Below are positions 18,379 through 27,520 of a stretch of 64,000 bases of DNA, in pieces; the first letter of the stretch is position 1; every line of letters starts with the position of its first letter. The stretch covers positions 682,001-746,000 of the forward strand of contig NZ_VOIW01000003.1 of NCBI RefSeq assembly GCF_009659625.1. Reading direction: 5' to 3'. This DNA is from Pseudomonas haemolytica. GTDB lineage: Bacteria; Pseudomonadota; Gammaproteobacteria; Pseudomonadales; Pseudomonadaceae. A model generated the notes under the pieces. The model was not told the DNA's origin. It searched no databases and saw nothing but the letters and a program-made list of their open reading frames with translations. The translations under genes and the position numbers were made by a program.

Positions 18379-20082
18379 TTACTCGGCGAGGGCGATTGGC
18401 CCGATTTCATCGAACACATCGCCCGGGCCCGGGTTCTCTGGGTGGGTGCTGCCACCGAAGTGGGTCATGATGCCCCATACCGCATTAAGCGAGGTTTGCA
18501 CCGCGCCTTCCACCCAGGCTGGGGTCCAGGAAACATCATCGCCGGCGATAAAAATCCCACGTTGTTCGGCGGGCATGTCCTTCTGCATGAAGTGCGCATA
18601 CATGCGCTGATTGTAACGATAGTGGCCGGGCAATGCGCCTTTGAAGGCCCCGAGGAAATGCGGGTCGGCTTCCCAGGATACGGTGATCGGGTCGCCGATG
18701 ATGCGCGCCTTGATATCAACCTTCGGGTAGATCTTATTCAGCGCGTCGAGTGCCAGCTTGACTCGTTTATCGATAGGCTGGGGCAGCATTTTCAGTGCAT
18801 CGCTCATCCACGAGTAGGACAGGCAGATCACGCCCGGCTTGTCGTCACCGTTATCGAACAGATAGGTGCCGCGGGTCAGGCGGTCGGTGAGGGTCATGCT
18901 CATCAGGTCGCGGCCGGTTTCCGGGTCTTTGTCTTTCCAGAACGGGCGGTCAACCATCACGAAGGTCTTCGATGACTGCATGTAGCGCGTGCGGTCCAGG
19001 GCCATCCACATTTTTTGCGAGAACAGGGTTTCGTCGCATTCGATCTGGGTGGTCAGCAGCCAGCTTTGGCAAGTGGTCAGCACTGCGGCGTATTCACGGG
19101 TGTCGCCGTAGTTGTCGGTAACGGCGAAACGGCCATCGGCGGCGTGGGCAATGCGCTTGACGCCTGCCCGAGGTGCGCCTCTATGCAGTGAGCTGAGGCT
19201 GGTGCCCGCTGGCCAGTGGGCGCAACGCTCCGGCACGTGGCGCCAGATGCCCATGGGCACTTGTGCCACGCCGCCGACGATCAGGTGTTGATGGTCATCG
19301 CAGTTGGTCATCACCACGCGGAAGATTTCCAGCATGGAATTGGGGAAATCCGAGTCCCAGCCGCCAGTGCCGAAGCCGACCTGGCCAAACACCTCGCGAT
19401 GATGGAATGACAGCTTGGCAAAGGCCTTGGAGGTGGCGACGAAGTCGTAGAAGGTACGGTCATCCCACAGCGGCACCAGCTTGTTCCACAGTTCCTTGAG
19501 GCGGGGCACATCGCGATCGCGGATCGCCTGCTGGATATCACCGAACTGCGAGCCGGCTTCCAGGGCATCGGCCCAGGCATCGGCCACTTCCTGGAACAGT
19601 GCAGGCAGGTCGGAGAGTTTCTGTGCGTAGTGGGTCTGGCCTTCCAGATCGATGACGGTACTGCCGGACGCCGGGGTCAGCGGGTTGGGGAAGGGTTTCG
19701 TTTCCAGGCCCAGCTTGTCCACGTAATGGTAGAACGCGGTGGACGACACCGGGAACCGCATGCCGCCCAGCTCGGCGATGATACCTTCGGCACCTTCAAA
19801 GGCCTGTGAGCGCAAACGGCCACCCATCTTCGAGGCTTCATACACCACCGGTTTGAGGCCCAGCTTCATCAACTCGTAGGCCGCAACCAGGCCTGCGATA
19901 CCAGCCCCCACGATTGCCACTTCGGCGCCATGGTTGGCGGCGGGAATACTGCCCAGCCCGGCGGGGTGTTCGATCCAGTCATCAAAGGCAAACGGGAAAT
20001 CCGGACCGAAGATGGTGATGGGTTTCTTACCGTCTGCTGGGTGGCGATTGGTCTTGCTGATGGTGCTGGACGGAATGCTCAT
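18379..20082 (-). CDS. davB: L-lysine 2-monooxygenase (flavin amine oxidase family)
   Basis: FAD amine oxidase, 567 aa, that oxidatively decarboxylates lysine to 5-aminovaleramide, the first step of the aminovalerate route. The dinucleotide fold AEVAIVGAGIAGLVAAYEL lies at about residues 52-70, with GGRLRS and the ELGGMRFP loop after it; the C-terminal FIAGDDVSW block is the second FAD contact. Closely related tryptophan 2-monooxygenases share this architecture, but pairing with davA and an Lrp-type gene favours lysine. The spacer 20083-20228 probably holds the promoter. Confidence 0.9.
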   Translation of the reverse strand: MSIPSSTISKTNRHPADGKKPITIFGPDFPFAFDDWIEHPAGLGSIPAANHGAEVAIVGAGIAGLVAAYELMKLGLKPVVYEASKMGGRLRSQAFEGAEGIIAELGGMRFPVSSTAFYHYVDKLGLETKPFPNPLTPASGSTVIDLEGQTHYAQKLSDLPALFQEVADAWADALEAGSQFGDIQQAIRDRDVPRLKELWNKLVPLWDDRTFYDFVATSKAFAKLSFHHREVFGQVGFGTGGWDSDFPNSMLEIFRVVMTNCDDHQHLIVGGVAQVPMGIWRHVPERCAHWPAGTSLSSLHRGAPRAGVKRIAHAADGRFAVTDNYGDTREYAAVLTTCQSWLLTTQIECDETLFSQKMWMALDRTRYMQSSKTFVMVDRPFWKDKDPETGRDLMSMTLTDRLTRGTYLFDNGDDKPGVICLSYSWMSDALKMLPQPIDKRVKLALDALNKIYPKVDIKARIIGDPITVSWEADPHFLGAFKGALPGHYRYNQRMYAHFMQKDMPAEQRGIFIAGDDVSWTPAWVEGAVQTSLNAVWGIMTHFGGSTHPENPGPGDVFDEIGPIALAE

Positions 20083-20228
20083 GGCTGACCTTACTGACGG
20101 CTCGGCGGGATATGGCCCGTTGAGTATAGGAAAAGATGGCAGCCAGTTTAGGGAGCGTTACGCTCGTTAATAAGACGCAATGTGTCGTCGGATTGAACTG
20201 GTTTTGGTCAATATGACGAAGTTGGTGA

Positions 20229-20699
20229 TCAAACTGGTTGGCCGCGATCCAGTTTGTTGCTGAGGATGATCGAGGTGGTGGTTTTCTCCACACCGTCGAC
20301 ACTGCCGATCTGGTCGAGCAATTGGTCCAACTGCTCCGGCGAATCGGTGCGCAGCCAAGCCACGTAATCGAATTCTCCACTCACCGCACACAACTGTTGC
20401 ACCTGAGCCATGGCACTCAGCCTGCGCAGCACCTCTTTGCCCGAACGCGGTTGTACGGTAATCCCCACATAAGCCTGCAACCCCCCATCCGCAACGCGTT
20501 GGCCAAGCCGCACGCCATAACCGGTGATCACCTGGGTTTTCTCCAGGCGCGCCAGGCGCGACGTCACCGTAGTGCGCGCAATACCCAACTGCCTGGCGAG
20601 CATGGCCACGCTTTCGCGAGCGTTGAGCTGAAGGGCGGCGATCAGTTGGCGGTCGATTTCGTCTAGGGCGGGCAAGGGGGGCTCCAGTGCAGGGTGCAA
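20229..20699 (-). CDS. Lrp/AsnC-family transcriptional regulator
   Basis: A 156-aa regulator with an N-terminal helix-turn-helix (DEIDRQLIAALQLNARES...LGIARTTVTSRLARLEK) and a C-terminal RAM ligand-binding domain (GGLQAYVGITV...VSGEFDYVAWL). It lies directly upstream of davB-davA on the same strand, so a lysine-responsive local regulator is the natural inference. Other starts near the N-terminus are possible. Confidence 0.92.
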   Translation of the reverse strand: MHPALEPPLPALDEIDRQLIAALQLNARESVAMLARQLGIARTTVTSRLARLEKTQVITGYGVRLGQRVADGGLQAYVGITVQPRSGKEVLRRLSAMAQVQQLCAVSGEFDYVAWLRTDSPEQLDQLLDQIGSVDGVEKTTTSIILSNKLDRGQPV

Positions 20700-20927
20700 T
20701 CGGGAGATATGTTACAGGCTTGTGTTGGCGAGATGGCATACGCGGAGGGTGTTCAGCATGGCCCGCCACGGAACGTAAACGCTCCAATGCATAAAAACTG
20801 ACAGAAGTTTGCTGGCGAGATGGTTTACCTCGTTGTCATCATATTTTTTCAGGGGCCCGTTCAGAGATTGGGCGGTCTTTTCATTGGTGAGTTTTGTGTG
20901 TGCAAAAAAGCGCGCTACCGATTGGTG

Positions 20928-20944
20928 GTGTGTAATATACACAC
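20928..20944. promoter_or_regulatory. Palindromic operator candidate in front of hicA
   Basis: GTGTGTAATATACACAC: perfect 7-bp arms around ATA. It ends 14 nt before the hicA ATG and contains a TAATAT -10-like hexamer, so a bound repressor would cover the promoter. Binding by HicB is inference from its ribbon-helix-helix tail. Confidence 0.6.
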
Positions 20945-20958
20945 TGCAAGGTGGGGCG

Positions 20959-21141
20959 ATGAGAAGTAGAGAGGTGATTGATCTGCTGGTTGTGGATGGA
21001 TGGTATGAGGTGGCGACAAAGGGAAGTCATCACCAGTTCAAACACCCTACAAAGCGAGGACGAGTGACCGTTCCTCATCCCAAGTCAGAGATTGCCAAAG
21101 GCACTTTGCACAGTATTTTTAAATCAGCAGGGCTTAAGTGA
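20959..21141 (+). CDS. hicA: HicA-type mRNA interferase toxin
   Basis: A 60-aa basic protein with the HicA double-stranded-RNA-binding-like fold. It begins MRSREVIDLLVVDGWYEV; the catalytic histidine is in KGSHHQFKHP, followed by VTVPHP and the helix GTLHSIFKSAGL. It cleaves mRNA when not bound by HicB. The start at 20959 follows AAGGTGGGG; the reading frame is open further upstream but would include the operator. hicB follows after 54 nt, toxin first, the standard order. Confidence 0.93.
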   Translation: MRSREVIDLLVVDGWYEVATKGSHHQFKHPTKRGRVTVPHPKSEIAKGTLHSIFKSAGLK

Positions 21142-21195
21142 TGAGCCTGACTGATGGTTTGAATGAGCCCTGCGGGCTTGTTCAGAGGAGGACTG

Positions 21196-21597
21196 ATGAA
21201 ATTTCCAGTGGTAGTACATAAAGATGCTGATTCGGACTACAGCGTAACGGTCCCTGATGTGCCCGGTTGCTTCTCGGCGGGTTCTTCGTTTTCCGAAGCG
21301 TTAGATAATGTCCGGGAGGCGCTGGCGCTGCACCTTGAGGGACTGGTTGCCGACGAGGAAAAACTTCCCCAGGCGCAAGAGGTTGATGCTCATCTCGAAA
21401 ATCCGGACTACGCCGGTGGTGTCTGGGCGATCGTTGATTTTGATCTCACGCCTTACTTGGGTAGGTCGGTACGGTTCAATGCTTCTTTACCGGAGCAGCT
21501 TTTGCACCGGATTGACGAGCGCGTGCAAAAAGATCATCGCTACGCCTCGCGATCAGGTTTTTTGGCAACGGCGGCGCTGCGTGAGTTGTCTGCTTGA
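21196..21597 (+). CDS. hicB: HicB-family antitoxin
   Basis: A 133-aa antitoxin. The N-terminal partial RNase H-like fold (MKFPVVVHKDADSDYSVTVP, DVPGCFSAG) binds the toxin, and the C-terminal tail (FNASLPEQLLHRIDERV...SRSGFLATAALREL) looks like a ribbon-helix-helix DNA-binding segment. GAGGAGG precedes the ATG at 21196, a stronger RBS than that of hicA, as expected for excess antitoxin. Confidence 0.93.
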   Translation: MKFPVVVHKDADSDYSVTVPDVPGCFSAGSSFSEALDNVREALALHLEGLVADEEKLPQAQEVDAHLENPDYAGGVWAIVDFDLTPYLGRSVRFNASLPEQLLHRIDERVQKDHRYASRSGFLATAALRELSA

Positions 21598-21616
21598 GTC
21601 AAATGCCAGATACACG

Positions 21617-21639
21617 AAAGCCGCGCAGTGCGCGGCTTT
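21617..21639. terminator. Hairpin between hicB and the tRNA gene
   Basis: AAAGCCGCGC pairs with GCGCGGCTTT around a 3-nt loop. It could terminate hicB or the converging tRNA transcript; there is no long T-run on either side, so the role is uncertain. Confidence 0.55.
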
Positions 21640-21644
21640 GAGTA

Positions 21645-21721
<77 letters not shown>

Positions 21722-21736
21722 TCAGTAGGCCGCGGA

Positions 21737-24700
21737 TTATAACGATGGTTTCTTCACTGTGCCATCCGAAAAATCCTCCAGCCTCGTACGAAGGAAGTTC
21801 GCGGCAAAAAGCGCAGGCGGCAGCGGCAGGCTGACGATGTAGCCTTGCATCTGTTCACAGCCTTCGGCGGCGAGGAAGGCCTGCTGTGCGGCGTTCTCTA
21901 CGCCTTCGGCGATGATGGTGAATTGCATGCTGTGGCCGAGGGCGATGATGGCGCGCACGATGGCGACATCGTGCGGATCGTCGGGCAGGCCGCGGACGAA
22001 GGATTGGTCGATCTTGAGGAAGTCCAGGGGCAGGCGCTTGAGGTAGCTGAGGGACGAATAGCCGGTGCCGAAATCATCAATCGCCAGTTGTACACCCAGC
22101 CGCTTGAGTTGGTGCAGCACTTCCAGCGCTTCTTCGGCCTGGCTCATGATGAAGTTTTCGGTGATCTCCAGCTGTAGGCAACCGGGTTCGAGACGGTAGT
22201 CGCGCAGCAGCTGTTCGATGCGTGACAGCAGGTTGGGGTGACGCAATTGTGCGCCTGCGAGGTTGACCGACAGTGGTCCGAAAGCGTCGAAAGCTCCTTG
22301 CCAGGCGTGCAGTTGCCGGCAGGCCTGCTCCAGTACCCAGTCGCCAATCTGCAGGATCATGCCGTTCTCTTCGGCCAGGGCAATGAAGTGTTCGGGCGGG
22401 ACATCGCCCAAGGTCGGGTGGTGCCAGCGGATCAAGGCTTCGGCGCCGATTAGCTCCTGAGTCACCAAATTGCGCTTGGGTTGGTAATACAGGCTCAATT
22501 CTTCACGTTCAATGGCGCGACGTAGTTCGTGCTCCAGTGCCACGCGCTCATTGGCCTGCGCCGTCAGGTCACGGGTATAGCTTTCGACACGGTTGCGGCC
22601 CTTGGCTTTGGAGCGATACATCGCAGCGTCGGCGTTTTTTACCAAAGTGGCGACGTCAGTGCCGTCCTGTGGATACAGGCTGGTGCCGATACTGGCGCTG
22701 ATAAAGAACTCGTGCTCGCCGGCCTGGAATGGCGGCGTAAAACAGTCAAGCAGCTTATTCGCCAGGTGCTGGGCATCGCTGGCCTGCTGCAAGCCGGGGA
22801 GCAGGATGATGAACTCATCGCCGCCGAGGCGAGCGACGGTATCCACGTCCCGCAGTTGCTCCTTGAGGCGTACGGCGATGTCTTTGAGTAACAGGTCGCC
22901 GACCGGGTGGCCGAGGCTGTCGTTGATGTGTTTGAAGCGGTCCAGGTCGAGAAACAATACCGCACCCTGTTTGCCGCTTTCCTGCTGGCCGTTGAGGGCG
23001 GCCTGCAGCCGATTCTCAAACAGGGTGCGGTTGGGCAGGCCGGTCAACGGGTCGTGGTGGGCCTGGTAGTCCAGGCGTGCCTGGGCCAGCTTGAGGCTGG
23101 AGATATCGGCAAACACGGCAACGAAGTGCGTGATCAACTGGTCGCGGTTACGCACGGCGCTGATGGTCAACCAACTCGGATACACCTCGCCGTTCTTGCG
23201 CCGGTTGGAAATCTCACCTTGCCAGTGGCCGTGGGTCGTCAATTGGTGCCACATTGCCGCATAGAAAGCGCTGTCATGCAGGCCGGAGGCGAGCAGGCGT
23301 GGGGTATGGCCGAGGGCTTCGGTCTCGCTGTAGCCGGTAATCTCACTAAAGGCGCGATTGACGGCGCTGATGTTCTGTCGCGTGTCAGTGATCAACACGC
23401 CTTCAGCGGTGCTCTCGAATACGGTAGCGGCTTGCTGCAGTTTTTCCTGCATCAACTGGCGCTCGGTAATGTCCCGGGCGATGGTCAGCATGCAATCTTC
23501 GTCACCGATGGGCAGCGGGCGGCTGGACACTTCGCAGAGTCGAATCTGGCCGTCTGCGCGGCGGATATGGCAGATGAAGTCGCGGACAAAGCCGTCGCGT
23601 CGCATCAACTCCAACATGTGCTTGCGTTCGTTGAGGTCGACCCAGATGCCCAGGTCCAGGGTTGATTGGTCAAGGGACGTTGCGCTGGTGAAGCCGGTCA
23701 GGTGGCTGAAGCCTTCGTTCACCTCAACCAGCAGGCCATCACTTTGGCGGCTCAGCAGCAAGCCGTCGGGGGAGGCATGGAATGCCTTGGCAAACTTTTC
23801 TTCGGAGGTTTGCAATCGTTGTTGGGTTTCTTTGAGTTGGGTGATATCCCGTACCACAACCACCAGGGCTTCGGTGGTATCGAGTTGGAACGGCTCAGCC
23901 GAGATCAGCCCAGTAAACGCCTGACCATTGCTGCGCAGAAAGGGCATTTCCAGATTGCGAATACTGGTGGTCTGTACCCGTTGCAGCAAGTCCGGGCCAA
24001 CGCCTTGAATGCCCCATATATTCAGCTCGGTGGCGGTTTTGCCCACGACGTCGTCGGCACTCAGGCCAATCTGGTCTTCGAATGCCTTGTTGACCTCCAG
24101 CAGGCAGCCATCGGACAGCCGGGCAATCACCAGGATGTCCGGGCATTGCTGGAACACTGAGGCAAACTTCTGCTCGGACAGTTGCAGGGCTTCTTCAGTG
24201 CGCTTGGCTTCGCTGATGTCGATCATCAGGCCGCGCAGCACCGGCTCATGGCCGTGTTCGATCAGGCTGACTATGTCGCGCACCCACAGGCAGCGGCCAT
24301 CAGCCGTGATAACGCGGTAGTCGAGGCTATGATCGCGGTTGGCGCGGGTTTCTTGGTAGGAATACGCTTCGGCGCGGGTCAGGTCGGCGGGGTGAATGAT
24401 ATTGCGCCAGAAGCCGGGAATCAGCCAATGGGCGCGGGGATAGCCGAGCAGGTCTTCGGCATGGGGCGATACATAGCTGTAGGTGAAATCGCTGATGCTT
24501 GCTTCCCAGGCAATAGCAGACAAACTCTCCACCAAACCGCGATAGTGGTACTCGCTGCTCCGCAGTTCTTGCTCGAGTGCGACCCGGCGGGAAATTTCCG
24601 AGCTGAGCCGGCGATTGATCCGAATCACCACGGCCAGCACGGTACTGAGCAATAACACCGCTGGCAGGCCGTACATCAGCAAGTCAGCCCAGAGCGTGCG

Positions 24701-25480
24701 GTGATCGGTGAAGCTGCCGACCCAATGTTGCTGGATCGCATCGGTTTCGGTTGAACTGAGGTCGGCGAGGACTTTGTCCAGGATGCCCACCAGTATTTTT
24801 TCATCCCGTGGCACGCCCATCGCCAGTTGATAGCGGTAGGGCGTTTCACCGCTGACGTACAAACCATCGAGTTTGAGTTGGCGCAGGCTCCAGACGCTGG
24901 AGGCCAGGTCGCCGACTACCGCATCGACTTCATCGGTAGCCAGGGCTTGCAGGGTCGAGCTGACGTTGGGCATCGCCACCAGATTCAGGTCCGGATGGTG
25001 GGTGCGCAGCAATTCATGGGGTGCGTAGTTTTCCACCACGGCAACTTTCAGGCCGTACAAATCCTTGAGGTTGCGTGGTTTCGCGCCGCCTTCATGGGCA
25101 AGGATGACGATGGGAAAATCAAGATAAGGGCGTGTGAAGGCCAGGAAGCCTTGGCGCTCCGGGGTGGACATGATGCCGGGTAGCAGGTCGAGCTGATTGC
25201 TCCGGGCTTGTTCAAGCACAGCGGTCCAGTTGGCCGGCTCGATCAGCTTGATCGTGACGCCAAGGCGGTCCTGGATCAGGCGTACATAGTCGGCAGCCAG
25301 GCCCTGATAACGGCCATTTTCATCGCGGTATTCGAAGGGTGGCCAAGACGCGTCCACACCCAGGCGCAGCTCCTGATGGTCCGCCAACCAGCTACGCTCA
25401 TCATCCGTAAGAGTCAACGCGCCAGCCGTTGCGGTCCAGGTCAGCAGCGACAGTAGTATCACGGTCGGCAATCTGGGCAT
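21737..25480 (-). CDS. rmcA: Periplasmic-sensor, multi-PAS GGDEF-EAL protein (RmcA type)
   Basis: 1247-aa cyclic di-GMP enzyme. Order: signal peptide or anchor (1-22), a periplasmic amino-acid-binding SBP_bac_3 domain (about 30-260), one membrane helix (LLMYGLPAVLLLSTVLAVVI, about 270-290), four PAS repeats (about 310-800), GGDEF with intact RLGGDEF near 888 and an upstream RDVD inhibitory site, then EAL (EALIRWHH near 1013). Length, architecture and the place next to rpoD match P. aeruginosa RmcA, which links redox state and periplasmic arginine to c-di-GMP breakdown. Domain edges are approximate; ligand and redox sensing here are inferred. Confidence 0.9.
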   Translation of the reverse strand: MPRLPTVILLSLLTWTATAGALTLTDDERSWLADHQELRLGVDASWPPFEYRDENGRYQGLAADYVRLIQDRLGVTIKLIEPANWTAVLEQARSNQLDLLPGIMSTPERQGFLAFTRPYLDFPIVILAHEGGAKPRNLKDLYGLKVAVVENYAPHELLRTHHPDLNLVAMPNVSSTLQALATDEVDAVVGDLASSVWSLRQLKLDGLYVSGETPYRYQLAMGVPRDEKILVGILDKVLADLSSTETDAIQQHWVGSFTDHRTLWADLLMYGLPAVLLLSTVLAVVIRINRRLSSEISRRVALEQELRSSEYHYRGLVESLSAIAWEASISDFTYSYVSPHAEDLLGYPRAHWLIPGFWRNIIHPADLTRAEAYSYQETRANRDHSLDYRVITADGRCLWVRDIVSLIEHGHEPVLRGLMIDISEAKRTEEALQLSEQKFASVFQQCPDILVIARLSDGCLLEVNKAFEDQIGLSADDVVGKTATELNIWGIQGVGPDLLQRVQTTSIRNLEMPFLRSNGQAFTGLISAEPFQLDTTEALVVVVRDITQLKETQQRLQTSEEKFAKAFHASPDGLLLSRQSDGLLVEVNEGFSHLTGFTSATSLDQSTLDLGIWVDLNERKHMLELMRRDGFVRDFICHIRRADGQIRLCEVSSRPLPIGDEDCMLTIARDITERQLMQEKLQQAATVFESTAEGVLITDTRQNISAVNRAFSEITGYSETEALGHTPRLLASGLHDSAFYAAMWHQLTTHGHWQGEISNRRKNGEVYPSWLTISAVRNRDQLITHFVAVFADISSLKLAQARLDYQAHHDPLTGLPNRTLFENRLQAALNGQQESGKQGAVLFLDLDRFKHINDSLGHPVGDLLLKDIAVRLKEQLRDVDTVARLGGDEFIILLPGLQQASDAQHLANKLLDCFTPPFQAGEHEFFISASIGTSLYPQDGTDVATLVKNADAAMYRSKAKGRNRVESYTRDLTAQANERVALEHELRRAIEREELSLYYQPKRNLVTQELIGAEALIRWHHPTLGDVPPEHFIALAEENGMILQIGDWVLEQACRQLHAWQGAFDAFGPLSVNLAGAQLRHPNLLSRIEQLLRDYRLEPGCLQLEITENFIMSQAEEALEVLHQLKRLGVQLAIDDFGTGYSSLSYLKRLPLDFLKIDQSFVRGLPDDPHDVAIVRAIIALGHSMQFTIIAEGVENAAQQAFLAAEGCEQMQGYIVSLPLPPALFAANFLRTRLEDFSDGTVKKPSL

Positions 25481-25565
25481 AACGGTCTCGTTATGGCACG
25501 GGGAATGTTTCGAGTGTAGACGGGCATTTCGGGAGAGGGGGCGTTGCGAGGAGTTTTATCTATGC

Positions 25566-25596
25566 AAAACAAAACCCCCGGCCTGGGCCGGGGGTT
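25566..25596 (-). terminator. Rho-independent terminator of rpoD
   Basis: On the minus strand AACCCCCGGCC pairs with GGCCGGGGGTT, followed by TTGTTTTGC. It begins just after the rpoD stop codon. Confidence 0.92.
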
Positions 25597-25602
25597 CTGG
25601 TA

Positions 25603-27453
25603 TCACTCGTCGAGGAAGGAGCGCAGATGCTCGCTTCGCGTCGGGTGGCGCAACTTGCGCAGCGCCTTGGCTTCGATCTGACGGATCCGCTCGCGGGTCA
25701 CGTCAAACTGCTTACCGACTTCCTCAAGGGTGTGGTCGGTATTCATGTCGATGCCAAAACGCATGCGCAGTACCTTGGCTTCACGGGCAGTGAGGCCGGA
25801 CAGTACGTCGCGAGTCGCTTCCTTGAGGCTCTCAACAGTGGCGACATCGATGGGCGACTGCATAGTCGAGTCTTCGATGAAGTCACCCAGATGGGAGTCT
25901 TCGTCATCACCAATCGGCGTTTCCATGGAGATCGGCTCTTTAGCGATCTTCAATACCTTGCGGATTTTATCCTCAGGCATTTCCATGCGTTCGCCCAGCT
26001 CTTCCGGGGTCGGTTCGCGACCCATTTCCTGCAACATCTGCCGGGAAATGCGGTTGAGCTTGTTGATGGTCTCGATCATGTGCACCGGGATACGGATGGT
26101 GCGGGCCTGGTCGGCAATCGAGCGAGTGATCGCCTGACGGATCCACCAGGTGGCATAAGTCGAGAACTTGTAGCCGCGACGGTATTCGAACTTGTCCACA
26201 GCCTTCATCAAGCCGATGTTGCCTTCCTGGATCAGGTCGAGGAACTGCAGGCCACGGTTGGTGTACTTCTTGGCAATGGAGATCACCAGACGCAAGTTCG
26301 CTTCAACCATCTCTTTCTTCGCGCGGCGGGCCTTGGCCTCACCGATCGACATGCGACGGTTGATGTCCTTGATCTCGGCAATCGTCAGACCGGTTTCGGT
26401 CTGCAATGCAGTCAGCTTCTGCTGGCAACGGACAATGTCCGGCTGCAGGCGACCAATGGCTTCGGCGTACTTCGCCTTGCCCTTGGCCAGTGCGTCGGTC
26501 CAGCTTTCGTCAACTTCATTGCCCGGGAACTGGCGCAGGAAGTCAGTACGCGGCATACGCGCATCACGCACACAGAGCTGCATGATTGCACGCTCTTGAG
26601 CACGCAGACGCTCAAGGGCACTGCGAACGCGCTCAACCAGGCCTTCGAATTGCTTCGGCACCAGCTTGATTGGCATGAACAGCTCAGCCAGGGCCACCAG
26701 CTCGGCAATTGCCAGCTTGTTGCCACGACCGTGCTTCTTCAAGGCCTTGCGGGTGATTTCCATTTGATCGGAAACCGCACCGAAACGCTGGGCCGCAACA
26801 ATTGGGTCCGGGCCGCTTTCGACTTCATCTTCGTCGTCGGTGCTGGCTTCAGCCTCGTCGTCGTCGGTGTCGTCATCCGCTTTCGCGGCCTTCGCATCGA
26901 CTGGCGGCGGTATTTCGGCAGCGGGCGGCGCAATGCCGTCGTCCGGGTCGATATAACCGCTCAGGACGTCGGACAGGCGGCCACCTTCGGTGGTGACGCG
27001 GGTGTACTCGGAGAGAATGTGGTCAACCGTGCCAGGGAAGTGCGCGATTGCGCCCATCACTTCACGGATACCCTCTTCAATACGCTTGGCGATTTCAATT
27101 TCGCCTTCGCGTGTCAGCAACTCGACGGTACCCATTTCACGCATATACATGCGCACAGGGTCAGTCGTGCGACCGATGTCGGTCTCCACCGCGGCCAACG
27201 CTGCAGCGGCTTCTTCAGCGGCTGCCTCGTCGGTATCGGCGTCGGCCAACATAAGGGCATCCGCATCCGGAGCACTCTCGTGTACGGGGATCCCCATGTC
27301 ATTAATCATGCGGATGATGTCTTCCACCTGCTCTGGATCTGAAATATCCTCAGGCAGGTGATCGTTGACCTCTGCGTAAGTCAGATACTTCTGCTCACGA
27401 CCAAGGGTGATCAACTCTTTGATACGAGACTGCTGTTGCGCTTTTCCGGACAT
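25603..27453 (-). CDS. rpoD: Primary RNA polymerase sigma factor (sigma 70)
   Basis: Housekeeping sigma factor, 616 aa. Region 1.1 is at the N-terminus ([15 protein letters not shown]), followed by an acidic non-conserved stretch rich in Asp/Glu around residues 195-215. Region 2 contains [15 protein letters not shown] and region 4.2 the helix-turn-helix [20 protein letters not shown] near the C-terminus. It lies downstream of dnaG and rpsU, the conserved macromolecular-synthesis order. Confidence 0.98.
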   Translation of the reverse strand: MSGKAQQQSRIKELITLGREQKYLTYAEVNDHLPEDISDPEQVEDIIRMINDMGIPVHESAPDADALMLADADTDEAAAEEAAAALAAVETDIGRTTDPVRMYMREMGTVELLTREGEIEIAKRIEEGIREVMGAIAHFPGTVDHILSEYTRVTTEGGRLSDVLSGYIDPDDGIAPPAAEIPPPVDAKAAKADDDTDDDEAEASTDDEDEVESGPDPIVAAQRFGAVSDQMEITRKALKKHGRGNKLAIAELVALAELFMPIKLVPKQFEGLVERVRSALERLRAQERAIMQLCVRDARMPRTDFLRQFPGNEVDESWTDALAKGKAKYAEAIGRLQPDIVRCQQKLTALQTETGLTIAEIKDINRRMSIGEAKARRAKKEMVEANLRLVISIAKKYTNRGLQFLDLIQEGNIGLMKAVDKFEYRRGYKFSTYATWWIRQAITRSIADQARTIRIPVHMIETINKLNRISRQMLQEMGREPTPEELGERMEMPEDKIRKVLKIAKEPISMETPIGDDEDSHLGDFIEDSTMQSPIDVATVESLKEATRDVLSGLTAREAKVLRMRFGIDMNTDHTLEEVGKQFDVTRERIRQIEAKALRKLRHPTRSEHLRSFLDE

Positions 27454-27500
27454 AACACCCTATCCACTGAAGGTCTTGGCGGGCAAAAAACAAGCCGAGG

Positions 27501-27506
27501 ATTATA
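27501..27506 (-). promoter_or_regulatory. Candidate -10 element for rpoD
   Basis: A consensus TATAAT on the minus strand in the dnaG-rpoD spacer, placing transcription start about 40 nt before the rpoD ATG. No good -35 hexamer is visible 17 nt upstream, so this may be a weak or factor-dependent internal promoter. Confidence 0.4.
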
Positions 27507-27520
27507 CCCGAGCTATGACC

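Noticed and set aside
20153..20165. Small palindrome GAGCGTTACGCTC before davB as an Lrp site
   Set aside because: Only 5-bp arms; too little to call a binding site.
20809..20958. N-terminal extension of hicA by 50 codons
   Set aside because: Would include the palindromic operator and promoter; HicA proteins start at 20959-like positions.
25627..27342. 571-codon open frame antisense to rpoD
   Set aside because: Mirror of a highly conserved gene; translation has no domain or start signal.
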